Source: Takakia lepidozioides (lineage: Eukaryota > Streptophyta > Takakiopsida > Takakiales > Takakiaceae). From it: DNA of 64,000 bases. The stretch lies in NCBI GenBank assembly GCA_030704615.1, contig CM060733.1, positions 11,718,001 through 11,782,000 on the forward strand. Reading direction: 5' to 3'. The position numbers and the translations under genes were made by a program. Below, in pieces: positions 18,511 to 29,701 of the stretch. The notes below the pieces were generated by a model, which was not told where the DNA came from, made no database searches, and saw only the letters and a list, made by a program, of their open reading frames with translations. Each line of letters begins with the position of its first letter. Position 1 is the first letter of the stretch.

Positions 18511-20614
18511 CCCCCACAGCTCTTGGTTACCAGTGACCTGCTCTCCTCCAGTCGAGATCCGTAGCTATGCCGAGCCTTAATCCTTTGCACCAATATTCCC
18601 AACAAAAGCAAGAGCACTTACAATGCAACCCCGAAAAGCACCAGAGCTAACTAGCTTGATCAAGAACGCTTACAGCCCTTCATGCGTGCTGATTTTTCAA
18701 GGTGACAACAACAGATCTGCTATCACTGATTGTGAAAGCCTTTCCATGGAGTTGGCACAGGCTGCCCTCAAGTTCTGGATTGTTCACATAGACCGAGCAT
18801 GTCATGTAGTGAGCTGGGCCCCTTCTGTCTTCAAGGGACCGGCAGTTTCAGATGACACCACATTAATGCCTAAATTGTCATCCTTCCCTGCTCCTTTTTA
18901 TCTGATTCCTCCACGGTCAGATTCTTCAAGCCGCATCAGATTCCAGCTTACAAGCCTTTCAATTGACGCTCAAAGTGCCACATCCACACTTGCTTGGTTA
19001 TTGGGCAGAACTGACGTCGATCAGGCAAGAAGAGAAATTTCTGGATCAGACCAGTGCATTGATCATTTCCCAAGACCACGTATGCTGCTTCTTTCGGCGC
19101 TTCTCCAGAAGCCAGAGTCATTAAGTTATGGCGCTCCCCTCAGCAAACCATCCGCCAGCGAGCCTATTCACAGTTCTGCTCTGTCCATCTTTCGCAACAG
19201 CAGTTTTGCTCTCTTGCAAACCCTAGCTTCTAGTCAGCGCAAGTCATCCCTTCAATTCTTGATGGCCTTGCTCCCTCCTCTGGCAGGTGCATAAGTTACA
19301 AGGCTGCTTCACATGTTTGCTCATCCTCCAGCATTCAATGAATGGACGAATGGCTGCACTGCAGGACACCACCAGGCAGTAGAATACGCCAAGTTCCTTG
19401 GTATTCCTATCTCTTGCTCATTCCACAGCCCCTCAACATTACCAATCATATTCGAAGCTCTTGGAGTTCCTGCTCCTGGTCCGATTCAATTGCAGCAAAA
19501 GCCAGACATGCTAGAAAAACTGCCAGACTCTGATCAGGCTAAGAAAGAAGATACAGCCACTGTGACAGCTGCCAATGTGCCCACATGCGTCAAGAAAAGC
19601 TACAGCCCAACTTCAGTGGAAAGATGTGCTTTGCCTGCAGAGGAGCCTGATACAGACAGTATGTTCAGTTTGCCACTTGCAGGACCAGGCTCTCTAATTG
19701 AGGAGCCAGAATGTGGAAATGATGAAAATGGAGAGAGTGAGGTGTGCTCTACTGCAAAGGATGTTGGAGTGGGCATCTTTCAAATTGCTACCCCAGGTAC
19801 AGAGGAAGCGAAGAGAAGTTCGGAGGAAGGAAACATGCGGGTTGCCAGTGATGGTATTGCTATTGACCAGGATGCTACCTCAGAAAATCAATTAGATTCT
19901 GCTCTTCCGCTGCCTTTCCTGACCGCACAATACGTCACTCTTTCCCATTTCTTCCTTAACGGCTGCTGCGCCTCACTGAGGCTCGAAGAACTGCTACGAT
20001 CACATGTTCGATCTCCAAGTCTTTACGTCCGCTTCCACCTCATTTCTTCCCTGCGTTTGTGTGGGTGTGACGAGCAGCAAGGTAAGAGGCACTTGCAGTT
20101 ACCCTGCACACGACCTCACTGACCGCTTCTGGTCGGTGCACATCGAACTAAGGCGAGCAGCCCATACTCTACCTCCTGACTGCCCCACCTCGCCCTCTCT
20201 GCACGCCGTTCCATTCTCCCTCATCTCCATCTCCAGGCACGGAAGTTCTACTCATCTGCTCGATTACAGGTACCCCTTTAAGTCTCGCACTTGGTCAGTT
20301 TCCGAACGGCCAATCGCTGCTACACCATGATATCTCCTCACCGACCAAAACGAAGGCTGCTTCCCCGCAGTATAGCTCCGTCCTGGCCCGGCGGCCTCAT
20401 GCCAGAACCAACGCTATCCTCAACCAGTAGAACAAGACCAGTTCTTTGCCCCTGCTTGCCATGCAGCCTGCCTCCATGGACCATCTATATACCCAGAAAC
20501 CAACGATGATCGAAACCAGCATGTTTTTTTTTTTTAAAGCTTCTCAAACTAAGCATTACTTACACACATGTAATCATACAAGTGCTAACCCTCAACTCCT
20601 ACCTTGCACTCACA
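18510..20614 (+). other. Copy-B-specific captured segment with gene-like exons on the plus strand
   Basis: This 2.1-kb stretch is absent from copy A. On the plus strand, antisense to the element, it holds two sizeable open stretches. One is at 18623-19294 (223 residues). The other is at 19313-20122 (269 residues), with an acidic, Ser/Glu-rich middle part, and contains a plausible splice donor (CAAGGTAAGA near 20080). Codon use looks like coding sequence, but no family was recognised. Possible introns suggest capture at the DNA level. Complete function is doubtful. Confidence 0.45.
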
Positions 20615-20987
20615 GGTAAGAGGTGATCTTTCTCGAGTGATAAGAAGCATAGAAACACTGTTGACACAAAACATGTGAAATCCATCTCTATCACTCGTTA
20701 TAATAGAAGTCGAGCCAGGGGCACCCCAAGCTATGGGGACTCCACCCCACAACAACCTACACTCCCATCATGAGTACACTCAGATCTAAACGCATGCAAG
20801 AGCTCGGTCGCGCAGGCTCAACTCGAGAAAGATGAGCTACGCGACTGCCGCTCTCGTGAAGATAAGACGGACCAGGTGTCAAACTAAACTTGACACCTGA
20901 TTTAACACTTGACCTAAATCCAAGTGTTAAATACAAATAGCTAGTTTTATGCTAGCTGTTTTCACACTGTGCTTATTTAACTTGACA
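20615..20987 (-). repeat. 5' terminal block of copy B with hairpins
   Basis: This is shared with copy A 5195-5567. The inverted repeats are CAGGTGTCAA/TTGACACCTG (20873-20882 with 20890-20899), TTAACACTTG/CAAGTGTTAA (20902-20911 with 20921-20930) and AGCTAG/CTAGCT (20939-20944 with 20952-20957). It ends CTTGACA at 20987. On the element strand it would be the first transcribed or promoter region. Confidence 0.6.
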
Positions 20988-20991
20988 ATAT
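20988..20991. repeat. Target-site duplication, right (ATAT)
   Basis: ATAT follows the GACA end of copy B and matches 9161-9164. Confidence 0.65.
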
Positions 20992-21565
20992 CAATCATTG
21001 CACTCCACAACACCACCTCTCGTTCAGCCATACTGTTGAACACTTCCTTGGCATCCTTAATGCACCCACATTTGACATACATGTCCACCAGGGCAGTGTT
21101 CAGCATGACACCGGGTACAATTCCAGATTTGACGATGCAACCATGGACCTCTTTGCACTTTTCCAGGCTGCCAGGTTTGCACACGCATTGCAAACACACA
21201 CAAACATGATGTGGTCGAGCTTCACCCCTTCCCCCATCATTTGCTGATAGGTCTCCAAAGCCTCATCCCGCGCCCCTGCTGTACACACCCTGCAAGCATC
21301 GCGTTCCACGACACCACATCTCGTTCAGCCATAGGTTGAACACTCCCTTGGCATCCTCAATGCTCCCACATTTGGCATACATATCCACCAGAGTAGTATT
21401 CAGGATGACATCTGGTACAATTGATGATGTCACCATGGATCTCTTTGCCAGGGCTGCCAGACGCACTGCAAACATACACAAACCTCTGTTTACCAACTTT
21501 GAAAGTCTCAAGGCTGAGCCAAAAGCCCAGGCCCTCCTGAGGCCTAGTTATTGGGCAAATCACAC
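20988..21565 (-). pseudogene. PPR gene, 5' half, separated from its 3' half by copy B
   Basis: The minus strand carries two to three degenerate PPR units: KEVHGCIVKSGI, NTALVDMYVKCGCIKDA, then REVVLWSAMI ending at the element junction. A further damaged unit lies at about 21350-21511. The reading WSAMI stops exactly at the insertion and is resumed by YAHQG-like coding at 9164 and below. The last repeat of this half and the first of the left half therefore form one unit, with about 4 nt lost. Frameshifts and short deletions show it was, or became, non-functional. Confidence 0.75.
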
Positions 21566-22140
21566 ACAGCAGATTGATGCTTGTGTGAAGGGATTTCTAG
21601 AGGATATCTGGAAAACCCGGATTAATTCTATATAGGAAGGTAAGTCTTACTACCAACGTCAGCCCTTGAGCCGTTACACAGTCGGGGGAACTGCCTGGAG
21701 GGCGATGTCCGCAGCCGGCCGGTGAAGAGAAGAATTGAGGACATGCCCGGAGGCGACGGTGATTCATGGAGATCAGAGATGAACATCCGCACTCAACCTC
21801 GGGGCGCAACAATGTTGCATCCGACGCCTCCTCCCAGTAGGACTTGTACCCCCTCTCCTACAACATCCATGGAATCGCTGCCAGACTCGGGACAACATCC
21901 CGAGGATGAGCATGCTGCTCCTATTATCGTTACCCAATACAACATCCTAGTCGTGGAGCGAGATGTGTCGGCCTCACAGTGGAGAATTGCACGGACCCTG
22001 TTAGAGGGCTGCTTGGGACTTAGACGCTTTTACGGGTTCTGTGGGGTACCCTTAATTTTGCGCAGACTTATGAATGGTAGACTGAGACCAACATGAGCCT
22101 TAGGGGTGGCAAGCGCAGGCTTTAGGGGGGGTAGACAGCT
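21566..22140. other. Intergenic DNA, no supported feature
   Basis: Only short open stretches were seen, without motifs. Confidence 0.5.
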
Positions 22141-22143
22141 TGT

Positions 22144-22253
22144 CACAGTCTATCACAGCCCGACACAGCTTCGCACAGCCAGTCACAGCCCGACACAGCT
22201 TTACACAGCCAGTCACAGCTTGGCACAGCTTGACACAGCCTGTCACAGTGTAC
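22144..22253 (+). repeat. Ten-bp tandem repeat, consensus CACAGCYYRN
   Basis: About 11 units with strict 10-bp spacing of CACAG. The fourth to tenth bases alternate between CCCGA, CTTCG/CTTTA, CCAGT and CTTGG/CTTGA forms, giving a hint of a 30-bp higher-order unit. Confidence 0.9.
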
Positions 22254-23725
22254 ACGGGGAACAATTATCATTGACAAGGAATGACTGTGTGGGAACAACA
22301 TCTGCAGAGGGAACATGTTACTTCAGGGGTGACGGTTAGTTAGTTAGGTGGTTAGAACAGCTTGCGGGTAGATTAGGCACGGCGGCAACAGGAAGAGGAT
22401 CACTTCTTGAGGAGGGCGACTTGTTTAGGAGAGGAGGAGACGTAACGGAGAGCGGAAACAGTGAAGGGGAGATGATGACTTGATTGAGGCTTAATTCATG
22501 CAAGCTGTAAAATTATACAGTAGGGTAGATTAGGGACACCATGGCATAGGCATGATACATGATTAATCTTAATCCGATACTGAATCGATACAAACATACT
22601 GTGTAGAGAGACATGAGAGAAGCTGTGGAATGAATGCATGATTAATTGGAACTTAGTAGATACTGAAGCAATCTGATGCTTCAGTATACACGGTAAAAAA
22701 AATTGATAACATGAAGGCAAGAAGGAATACAAATAGGAATCACAACCATGATTCACTAGCTGTAGGTCATGACTGATTGTTCTGAGCGGGCTGAGTGCTT
22801 AGAGATATCCAACTCTTCTATCTTGGAGTTTCCACCTCAGATAGCAAAGGGATGGGTGAGTAAAAGCCGCTCGACAGACCCGTCCGTCATTTCATGGCAA
22901 ATGTTGTGCTGTTCGTGTCGACACCAACCAGAGATGCAATGAGATGATTCGGAGGAGCCTGCAGGGCGGTGTGCCTACCCCTTGCTTCACAGGGAGATTT
23001 GTGTGCGCAAAGTTTGTGGAGACCACACTGAAGGAGTTATGGTTCTGCAGGCACGACATCATGTCGTGTGTGTTTGGCAAGCCCAAGTATGGTGTACAAG
23101 GTATGCCTCAACCACTAGCAGTCTGGCATGTGGCAACTGGTACAGATCTTACCCTGGAGGAGGCACACGCTCTAGGATGTGCAGGGTTTCGACTGGTGCA
23201 GAGGACAGACGTTCCACGGAAGTCGTCATCCTCCTCCCACGAGAAACTCTTCACCCCGCATACCAGTGGGTGACCCCGTAGCTTGGCCCACCCATCGGTG
23301 GGGGAAATTGAAAAGACGGTGGCCACCAATAAAGGCGAATGACACCAGGATGGCCAACGCTCTTGCAATGCCCTACATAGTGCAAGGTTGCAGGGATGTT
23401 GAGGGGCTTTTTGTCCTCTCCTCCGAAGGTTGATGCAAGGGTTTGTAGAAACAATTTTCAATAGATGGCCAAGAGGTTGTTTGAATGTGTGCATTTCTCG
23501 CTTGCTATCCCTATCTAGTTTTCTTCTTATCAGCCCTGCTTTTCTTGTTTCTTTCCTCCTCTCATTTTGGTGGCCATTCCTTGGAGGACCCTCAGTATGA
23601 GCACCCAGTTCACATCAGTTGGAAAACTCTGATACCTCTATCTCTACATAAGGTAATTTGTTGGGGTCATGTGATGCTTTCCTGACTGGTTCTTGTTTTA
23701 TTGCCCAGAGGCAGGTTCTGTCCCT
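22254..23725. other. Intergenic DNA with one weak coding-like stretch
   Basis: A plus-strand open stretch at 22944-23273 (109 residues) reads somewhat like protein but matches no family I know. The opposite strand is also open in part. Nothing else is supported. Confidence 0.35.
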
Positions 23726-23726
23726 T

Positions 23727-23810
23727 TTGTTTCCGCTCAAACTGAGCGCGGGGTCAATGGCCACAAGGCTACCGCAAACACATCTTATGAGTACAATCTT
23801 TTTAACTTTT
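23727..23810 (-). repeat. Short dispersed repeat, inverted copy
   Basis: The reverse complement contains CTCATAAGA, TTTGCGGTAGCCTTGTGGCC and ATTGACCCCGCGC, followed by TTTGAGCGG. It is the same unit as 44981-45049 and 48606-48646. Confidence 0.7.
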
Positions 23811-23867
23811 TCTGCACCCTCTCTCCCTTGCGGTTTGTTTATTTTTGGGAGCAGCAAAAAAACGAGG

Positions 23868-24023
23868 GAGATACTTTTTGTCATGTCAAGACAAAGACAG
23901 GACCCCTAGGGTCATTGTCATGATAGAATAATCAGACATATCAGCCACTTAACAGTGGCATCATCCATCAATCATCAAGCTTAGAAAATCCATAATTAGA
24001 TCTATGCACAGTAATGTGTTCAT
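23868..24023 (+). repeat. Dispersed repeat, copy 1 (about 155 bp)
   Basis: Nearly identical to 26437-26592, sharing the block around TTTTTGTCATGTCAAGACAA, then CCCCTAGGGTC and ATCAGCCACTTAACAGTGG. A shorter inverted relative occurs near 6585-6660. Confidence 0.75.
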
Positions 24024-24842
24024 GTTCATATGAGAGTGAGAGTGAGTGTGAGTGTGAGAGTCACCAGGCATGTGGAATTCTTCCAGAGTATCACTGTCGC
24101 AAAACATTTTAAATCTATTGGTGCTCTCACATAGACATGGATGATTGGGTGTCAAATCCTGTGAGAAACTGAAGTTACGGAAGACAGAAGCAGGTTGGTA
24201 GTATTCTAGATTGCACTGCTTGTGATAAGTCCATCCAAACACAACATCATCAAGCAATAGACATAAACCAGGCTGTTCAAAAAATTCCAAAGCTTCTTTG
24301 ATGAGACCTTTGGCACTGACCCATTCCATTCCTCTGTTGGGATAGAGCATATGAACATATCCCAAGGGAGCAGGTTTTTTAGTGTGTGTGAGAAACCGTC
24401 TACCATGTGCATGGTGATCAATTACTCTGGTTTTTTGTTCCTCCATCACAACCAGAATCTGCATTCAAGGAAAAGATTATGTATCATCAGCAAATTGCTT
24501 AGAGAATTGTTTAACAAGGGCTAAATACCCTGTTATGTGCTTGGTTCGGTGCGAGCCAAGTCTGCCAACAATGTCCGTACGGCTGGAATTCTCCAGACTC
24601 CGAAACGGTTTTTTTTTGAAAAAAATCATGGCATTCTCTTTAAGAATCAAGGCCAAACAAAGCGTTGGGCTTTATTATGTACTTTTCAGTTTCTTTTCCA
24701 AAGCGTGACCGCTTAACCCACTCTGAAAAAGTAGGGGTTTAAAGCATCAAAGATGGATTGTAATCACCTGGTTCAGGGGGTCTTGTCTCAAGTACTTGGT
24801 CAGTATCTTGGGAATCTGGTAGCGTTGTATGCTCCAACACTG
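23961..24842 (-). pseudogene. Unidentified element-like ORF, interrupted upstream by the MULE
   Basis: A minus-strand open frame at 23961-24464 (167 residues) includes the pattern DLTPNHPCLC and DTLEEFHMPG. It looks like genuine but decayed coding sequence, perhaps of a retroelement. Sequence related to its upstream part continues at 24747-24851 and again beyond the MULE at 26225-26330, so the MULE split it. The family was not identified. Confidence 0.35.
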
Positions 24843-24851
24843 CCTGAATTG
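24843..24851. repeat. MULE target-site duplication, left (CCTGAATTG)
   Basis: Exact 9-bp match to 26216-26224. Confidence 0.85.
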
Positions 24852-26215
24852 GGACGTGACTTCCGCGTGAGCGTGAGAGCGTACGCTCACGCGATGGTGA
24901 CGTGGCGTGAGCGCAGGCTCACACCAGCTGATGTGGCGTGAGCGTGCGGTCACGCTGACGTGGCGTGAGCATGAGGCTGAGATGTCGTTATCCTACTGAT
25001 GTGCCAGTCGTCTGAATGACGTGGCATTTGGACAACTTGCCAGATGCCATGTCATCAGAAATATATAGCACCTATAGCCGAGGGGCCTATAGCCGTGGCA
25101 TTCATTCATCCAAAACACCAAAAATTAAAATGCAGAAACGACTTGTGAAAGCATTTGCATCCATTCCATTTATTTTCGAACGACTTCACACAAGAAAGAA
25201 ATGGCACACATTGCTCAACATAATTGGAGGCTGCACTGGCACCAAATATACGAAGGGACATCAAGTTCAAGTTTCAATTCTTGTGAATCCAGTAATTGAA
25301 ATTGCAGATGACCAAAGTGAAGAGGATGCTATGTGCTCCTATCCCGCTGCATAAGTGTATTCATCTCGTTGAAACTCATGGTGGCCTGGTGAATGAAGAT
25401 GTTGCGTCTGGGATCACAAACCATTTTGTTCAAAAGATAAAATACAAATTCTTAGGGTGGTGATCTGGTGTGTTGCAGGAAGTATGGTGCTGAAATGGCT
25501 CACAATGTGTCGACACTGAAGAAGAAAGCGAAAGTGGAGCGTGCTGCACAGTGGAATGTTACAGTAACCAGTGGGAGAAAATAAAAAAATCAAAGATCTG
25601 TCTCACATCTGCTGTGTTGTCTTATTCTACGTTGCTTTCATCAGTCTACCTTTCCCCAAATGGCAGACATCATGGATTAAATCTTATCATCTGCTTCATG
25701 AGGGATTTTCTCCAATTTGTGATGTTTGTGCAAACGACATTGATTGTTGTGCTTGGTTCAGATAAATGTTAGAATGACATCCTCATTCAACATTCATCCA
25801 CTCTCATATATCCACATTCATCCACAACTTTTCATCCATATTCATCCATATTCGGAGCGTGTTGACTCTCCTTCATCTTCATTAATTCATCCACATCCAT
25901 TCTTCTATATTCGGTCTCTGCAAACACAAACATTCAGCAACATTCAGTATAAGCTCTCTTCTGCACTTCGCCTCGTCGCCCACATATGGTTCCCTATGCT
26001 GAATGCGCAAGTCCGCGGCTATAAGCACCCTTCTGCCTATTCGGTCCACGGTTATAGGTCCGTGCCTATGGAAATGACATGGCGTCAACCACGCTGGCAA
26101 GGTCTGCTGACATGGCGTCAGACCCGTGAGCCAACGTGACAATAACTGCTGACGTGGCATGAGCCTGGCTGCGCTCACATGCTCACGCTCACACGCTCAC
26201 GCGGAAGCATCCCCC
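24852..26215. mobile_element. Non-autonomous Mutator-like element (MULE)
   Basis: A 1364-bp element bounded by 9-bp direct repeats, the duplication size typical of MULEs. Its ends are imperfect inverted repeats sharing CTTCCGCGTGAGCGTG (about 24860-24875 and its complement at about 26192-26207). Both subterminal regions are packed with short GCGTGAGCG/CGCTCACG repeats and GACGTGGCGTGAGC blocks. No transposase was seen. An internal plus-strand ORF (25016-25354, 112 residues) is of unknown origin and may be captured host sequence. Confidence 0.8.
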
Positions 26216-26224
26216 CCTGAATTG
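26216..26224. repeat. MULE target-site duplication, right (CCTGAATTG)
   Basis: Matches 24843-24851. Confidence 0.85.
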
Positions 26225-26436
26225 CAGGGATCGTAGTGGGCAGTGGGTACTGGTATCCCAAATTCTGCATCTCATCAATCCACTCCGAGTTGGTCATGAT
26301 GGACTTCTACAAAAAATGAATGTTAGTGTGTTCTCTTGGATTCAAACCACATTACAGGGTATGCTGGAAGCTCAACATGATAGTCAATGGATAGTGTATA
26401 CAGAAACCACTAAGCATACTGGACAAGGAGAGAGGG

Positions 26437-26592
26437 AAGATACTTTTTGTCATGTCAAGACAAAGACAGGACCCCTAGGGTCGTTGTCATGAAAGAATAA
26501 TCAGACATATCAGCCACTTAACAGTGGCACCATCCATCAATCATCAAGCTTAGAAAATCCAGAATTACATCCATGCACAGTAATGTGTTCGT
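26437..26592 (+). repeat. Dispersed repeat, copy 2
   Basis: See 23868-24023. The two are in direct orientation about 2.57 kb apart and differ at a handful of positions. Confidence 0.75.
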
Positions 26593-28064
26593 GTCTGTAT
26601 TATTCATAACCCAAAGAGTATGCCACTAATGCTGATTGACCACCAGTCATGATCATGATACACATTCAGAGGTCTGGGTGGGATGGCGGGTACTTGGCCA
26701 TATTTTGGCCTTGATGTGGTGCAGGTCAAATGGTCATACAGATTTACTGTCCGCAAGCTATAATCCAAGCACACTTACTCAAACCCCATGGGTGTCATGG
26801 AGGGTTTTTAAAAAAAAACAAAGCAAAAGAACACTTGGATATCACAGATTTAAATACCTTGCCCTACCAGTATTTGTTTAGAGTGGTCTGCGGCACAGCT
26901 TGCCCCCACAGGGGAGGTGGATATGTCTGGTAAGTTTTCCAGAATACCCCTATACATTTATTTCTTGCTACAGCTGAAAATCAAAGTTCATGACACAACA
27001 AGGTAAATATAAATGACTGCATACACATCCTGTGACAGTATATGATACTGTCAATACACCCTATTCACATCATTCCACATTTGACCGTGTCATTACACCA
27101 TGTCCAGGGGGTATTTCCACTTGACTACCCTGGCTGCCTCAAAAACCAGTTACCAGTTATATTGCTGCCATATTTCAGTGTCAACCGAATAGCCACAGGA
27201 ACAAACTTCACCATACCCTGGCCTAAGCATCTAGCTAACAAAGCCATCCGGGTTAGAACATAACAGGGGCATTTTACCAACATGGGTACCCGAGTAGCTG
27301 CAGCAAACAGTTCCTTGCAGCCTCTCAATTTGTTTCCAACTACCATAAGGTAAGCAAAGCAAACAAGGGCCTGGAAAACAGATGTGTGTCTCTCACACAA
27401 GCCATCATAAACCCGGCTGTCACAACAAAGCAGAGGTTTTCCACTGGCTGGGCCGAAATAGCCCATCGTAGAAAGCATTACACTTGTTCTTCATAAATAA
27501 AGGAAGGAAAGAGGTAGGATCAAGAAAAACCATAGAGTAGTTTAGTTTTTCAACATTTCAAGATGAGTCCCTGGCAAATGATTCCTTCCCCTGCTCTGCA
27601 ATCCCATTGGGCATCCAGCAGCACCTAGACATCAGAGTATTAAGTGGAAGCCCTCACCTGTGCCCGTCCCAAAAACAACCACAACGCATTGTGAGTTAGT
27701 GAGGATGCACGAGGTGAGTAGCAGGCTTCCTCACTTGCTATCGAGGTCAAATACACTTCAATCTAAGCGCAGAGAATGCCAAAGAAAGCAGGGAAGCAAG
27801 ACAAACAGAAAAAGAACATATTTTTTTCTGTTTGGTGGAGAGTCGTCATCTCTCCACAAGCCTAACCGTGCAGGGAGGTCTCCGCCAGCACCACAACACT
27901 GCAACCTTAACCAAAGCAGAGTCTTGCCAAACACAAAAAAAAAAAGCTTGGTCTCAAAAGGTAGGGTTTATAAAGGGAGGGAGAGAGAGACTTCCTTGTT
28001 CTACCAAGACGCCGCCATTCATCAAAGATCCAGAGGAGGGCTCCTAGGAAACTTCATAAGCAGG
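26593..28064. other. Intergenic DNA, no supported feature
   Basis: Short open stretches only. Nothing with motif support was seen. Confidence 0.5.
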
Positions 28065-28069
28065 CAGTT
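28065..28069. repeat. Chromovirus target-site duplication, left (CAGTT)
   Basis: Exact match to 35046-35050. Confidence 0.95.
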
Positions 28070-28795
28070 TGTCGCGCACCTCACTCCGGTAAGCTCCCCT
28101 TCAAGTCATAGTTACTCGCTTTGATGCGCGCGCCTGACTCCCAACCTGGCCGCCCGGGCCAACTTGGAGCTTCGGCTGCTCACCGGGACATAACGGTCCC
28201 CCCTTCGCTTCCCTCTAAACCCTCCACCTCTTTGGGACTAGGAGAATTCCCTTTGGTAGATGGCAGTCCGGAACAGCTCCCCACTCTTTGGTCGCTTTCC
28301 GGCTCGCTCGCTTACTCACTAGTTTTTGGTCACCAACGGGCTTGCACCGTTCTCGGGGTTACTACTCCCTATATATACTTCTGTAGCTGTCCGCGGGGGT
28401 TTCATAACCAGCCATGCCATTTTATGGCGAACCACCACGAAAACCCTCGACTCCCGGTGGTGAGTCGCGGTGAGTCTTGGCCCACTCACCGCGGCCCCAA
28501 TGGACCGTGATGAGTCCCAAGACTCCCCACGACTCCCACCTCGAGGTCTCCACCCCATGGTGAGTCCTATGCCACCCCCACTAAGTCCCACTAAGCTACC
28601 ACCACCCCTTGTGGAGCCACCTCCACCGCAACCCGGTGTGCGGGGCTCCACCTAGTGAGCGCCTCCGCCTCCTTGAGTGCCTTGGGCACTCAAGGGTGCT
28701 TCAGCCCCCCATACCTATCGCCGCCGCTGCCCCCACCACAGGGGCAGCCCCTCATGTGTCCCGACCCCCTGCCCTCAAGGCAAAGGGCCGCGACA
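28070..28795 (-). repeat. 3' LTR of the chromovirus
   Basis: Starts TGTCGCG and ends CGCGACA (7-bp terminal inverted repeat). It appears identical to 34320-35045. All open frames inside it are incidental. Confidence 0.97.
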
Positions 28796-28807
28796 CACAC
28801 CCCTACC
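28796..28807 (-). other. Polypurine tract, probable
   Basis: On the element strand GGTAGGGGTGTG directly precedes the TGTCGCGG of the 3' LTR, the expected plus-strand primer position. Confidence 0.55.
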
Positions 28808-29701
28808 AACAGGGAGTCGATGTCCTCATCGACTTGTCCATTTTGTAGAAACGAACATCCAAGTTGTGGCGTCCCACATCAAGGAGTTTGTTTCCGTACC
28901 ATGGCGTCCCATGGCAAAGAACCAAACCCCACACTTGACTCCACTCTCCACTAGCTAGTTCGGCCGACTTCCTCCAAGTCCCGGCCAAGGGTGGAGCCTC
29001 TCCAGCTCCTCCCAGTGCACTCTTCTTGGCCTACTTCAAGGCCAAGGAACGATCCTTCCCGAGGATCGAATCGCCTTACTGCAACAACATTGCTTGCGAT
29101 CGCTCATGATGCCGCTTTTGGCATCACCTTGAGCAAGGGTTCACCTGGAACCCTCTTTGACTAGGAAGATAACCTTGAACCAACCGTGCGCCCCAATCAC
29201 TACAATTGGGTCCGCCTTGGAATGCTGGCCTGAGGTACGGGAACACGCCGAAGCCGCACTACGACTTCGTCCCGAGGCTACACGATTATAGTACGTGAAC
29301 GGAAGCACGTAGCTTCCGCGTTAGCCCGCACTACAAGGCAACCCCCTCGGTAGCGCAGTTATAGTACGCGCACGCGCCAGGTGCGCACTAGCACTTGAAC
29401 TCCCAAATAAGGCGCAAGTTTCCTTGCCCCTTGGATGGGAGTCACCCGATTTCGGCACTGCGCAAACACACGATTAACCCAATTTACCTCTCCCACTTTT
29501 GTAAGCTAGCATGCATTCTACACACCAGCCAACCACACCATGCATCACCATTCCAAACACAATAGGACGCACAATATTTGGAACCCATTTCCTTTATCAC
29601 AAATTTTTGTACAATACAAGTTTTTGCAATCGGATTCCTGAGCTAGCTAAACCGGGCTAAGCATGCATTTCCTCCCCCACGCTCCAAGGTTGATGTCCCC
29701 A
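28808..29701 (-). other. 3' untranslated part of the chromovirus
   Basis: About 0.9 kb between the gag-pol stop and the polypurine tract. No ORF of note was seen. Confidence 0.7.

Larger units (their letters stand above)
9165..20987 (-). mobile_element. Ty3/gypsy element encoding a C5-methyltransferase and a PHD finger, copy B
   Basis: The element is 11,823 bp, transcribed on the minus strand, with ends TGTC...GACA and a 4-bp ATAT duplication. The PPR pseudogene continues on both sides. Transcription order from the right: terminal block with hairpins (20615-20987), copy-specific segment (about 18510-20615), leader, ORF0 (17334-18083), gag (15206-16813), protease-like (14174-15205), methyltransferase (12639-14241, three frames), RT-RNaseH-integrase-PHD (9510-12638), then a 345-bp 3' tail. 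Domain order protease-RT-RH-INT is Ty3/gypsy. The 9165-9509 tail and the right terminal block do not resemble each other, so LTRs were not identified. Either they are lost or replaced, or the outer structure is unorthodox. Confidence 0.85.

Noticed and set aside
9165-20987. Reading copy B as a Helitron or MULE that captured genes
   Set aside because: Gag, RT, RNase H and integrase with a 4-bp duplication and TGTC/GACA ends fit an integrase-inserted element. No Rep/helicase, no CTRR end and no long terminal inverted repeats are seen.
22138-22260. CRISPR-like array
   Set aside because: The 10-bp units have no spacers, and the context is eukaryotic nuclear DNA.
28121-28651. ORFs of 129, 110 and 61 residues inside the LTRs, repeated at 34371-34905
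   Set aside because: They duplicate only because the two LTRs are the same. They overlap on both strands and have no motifs.
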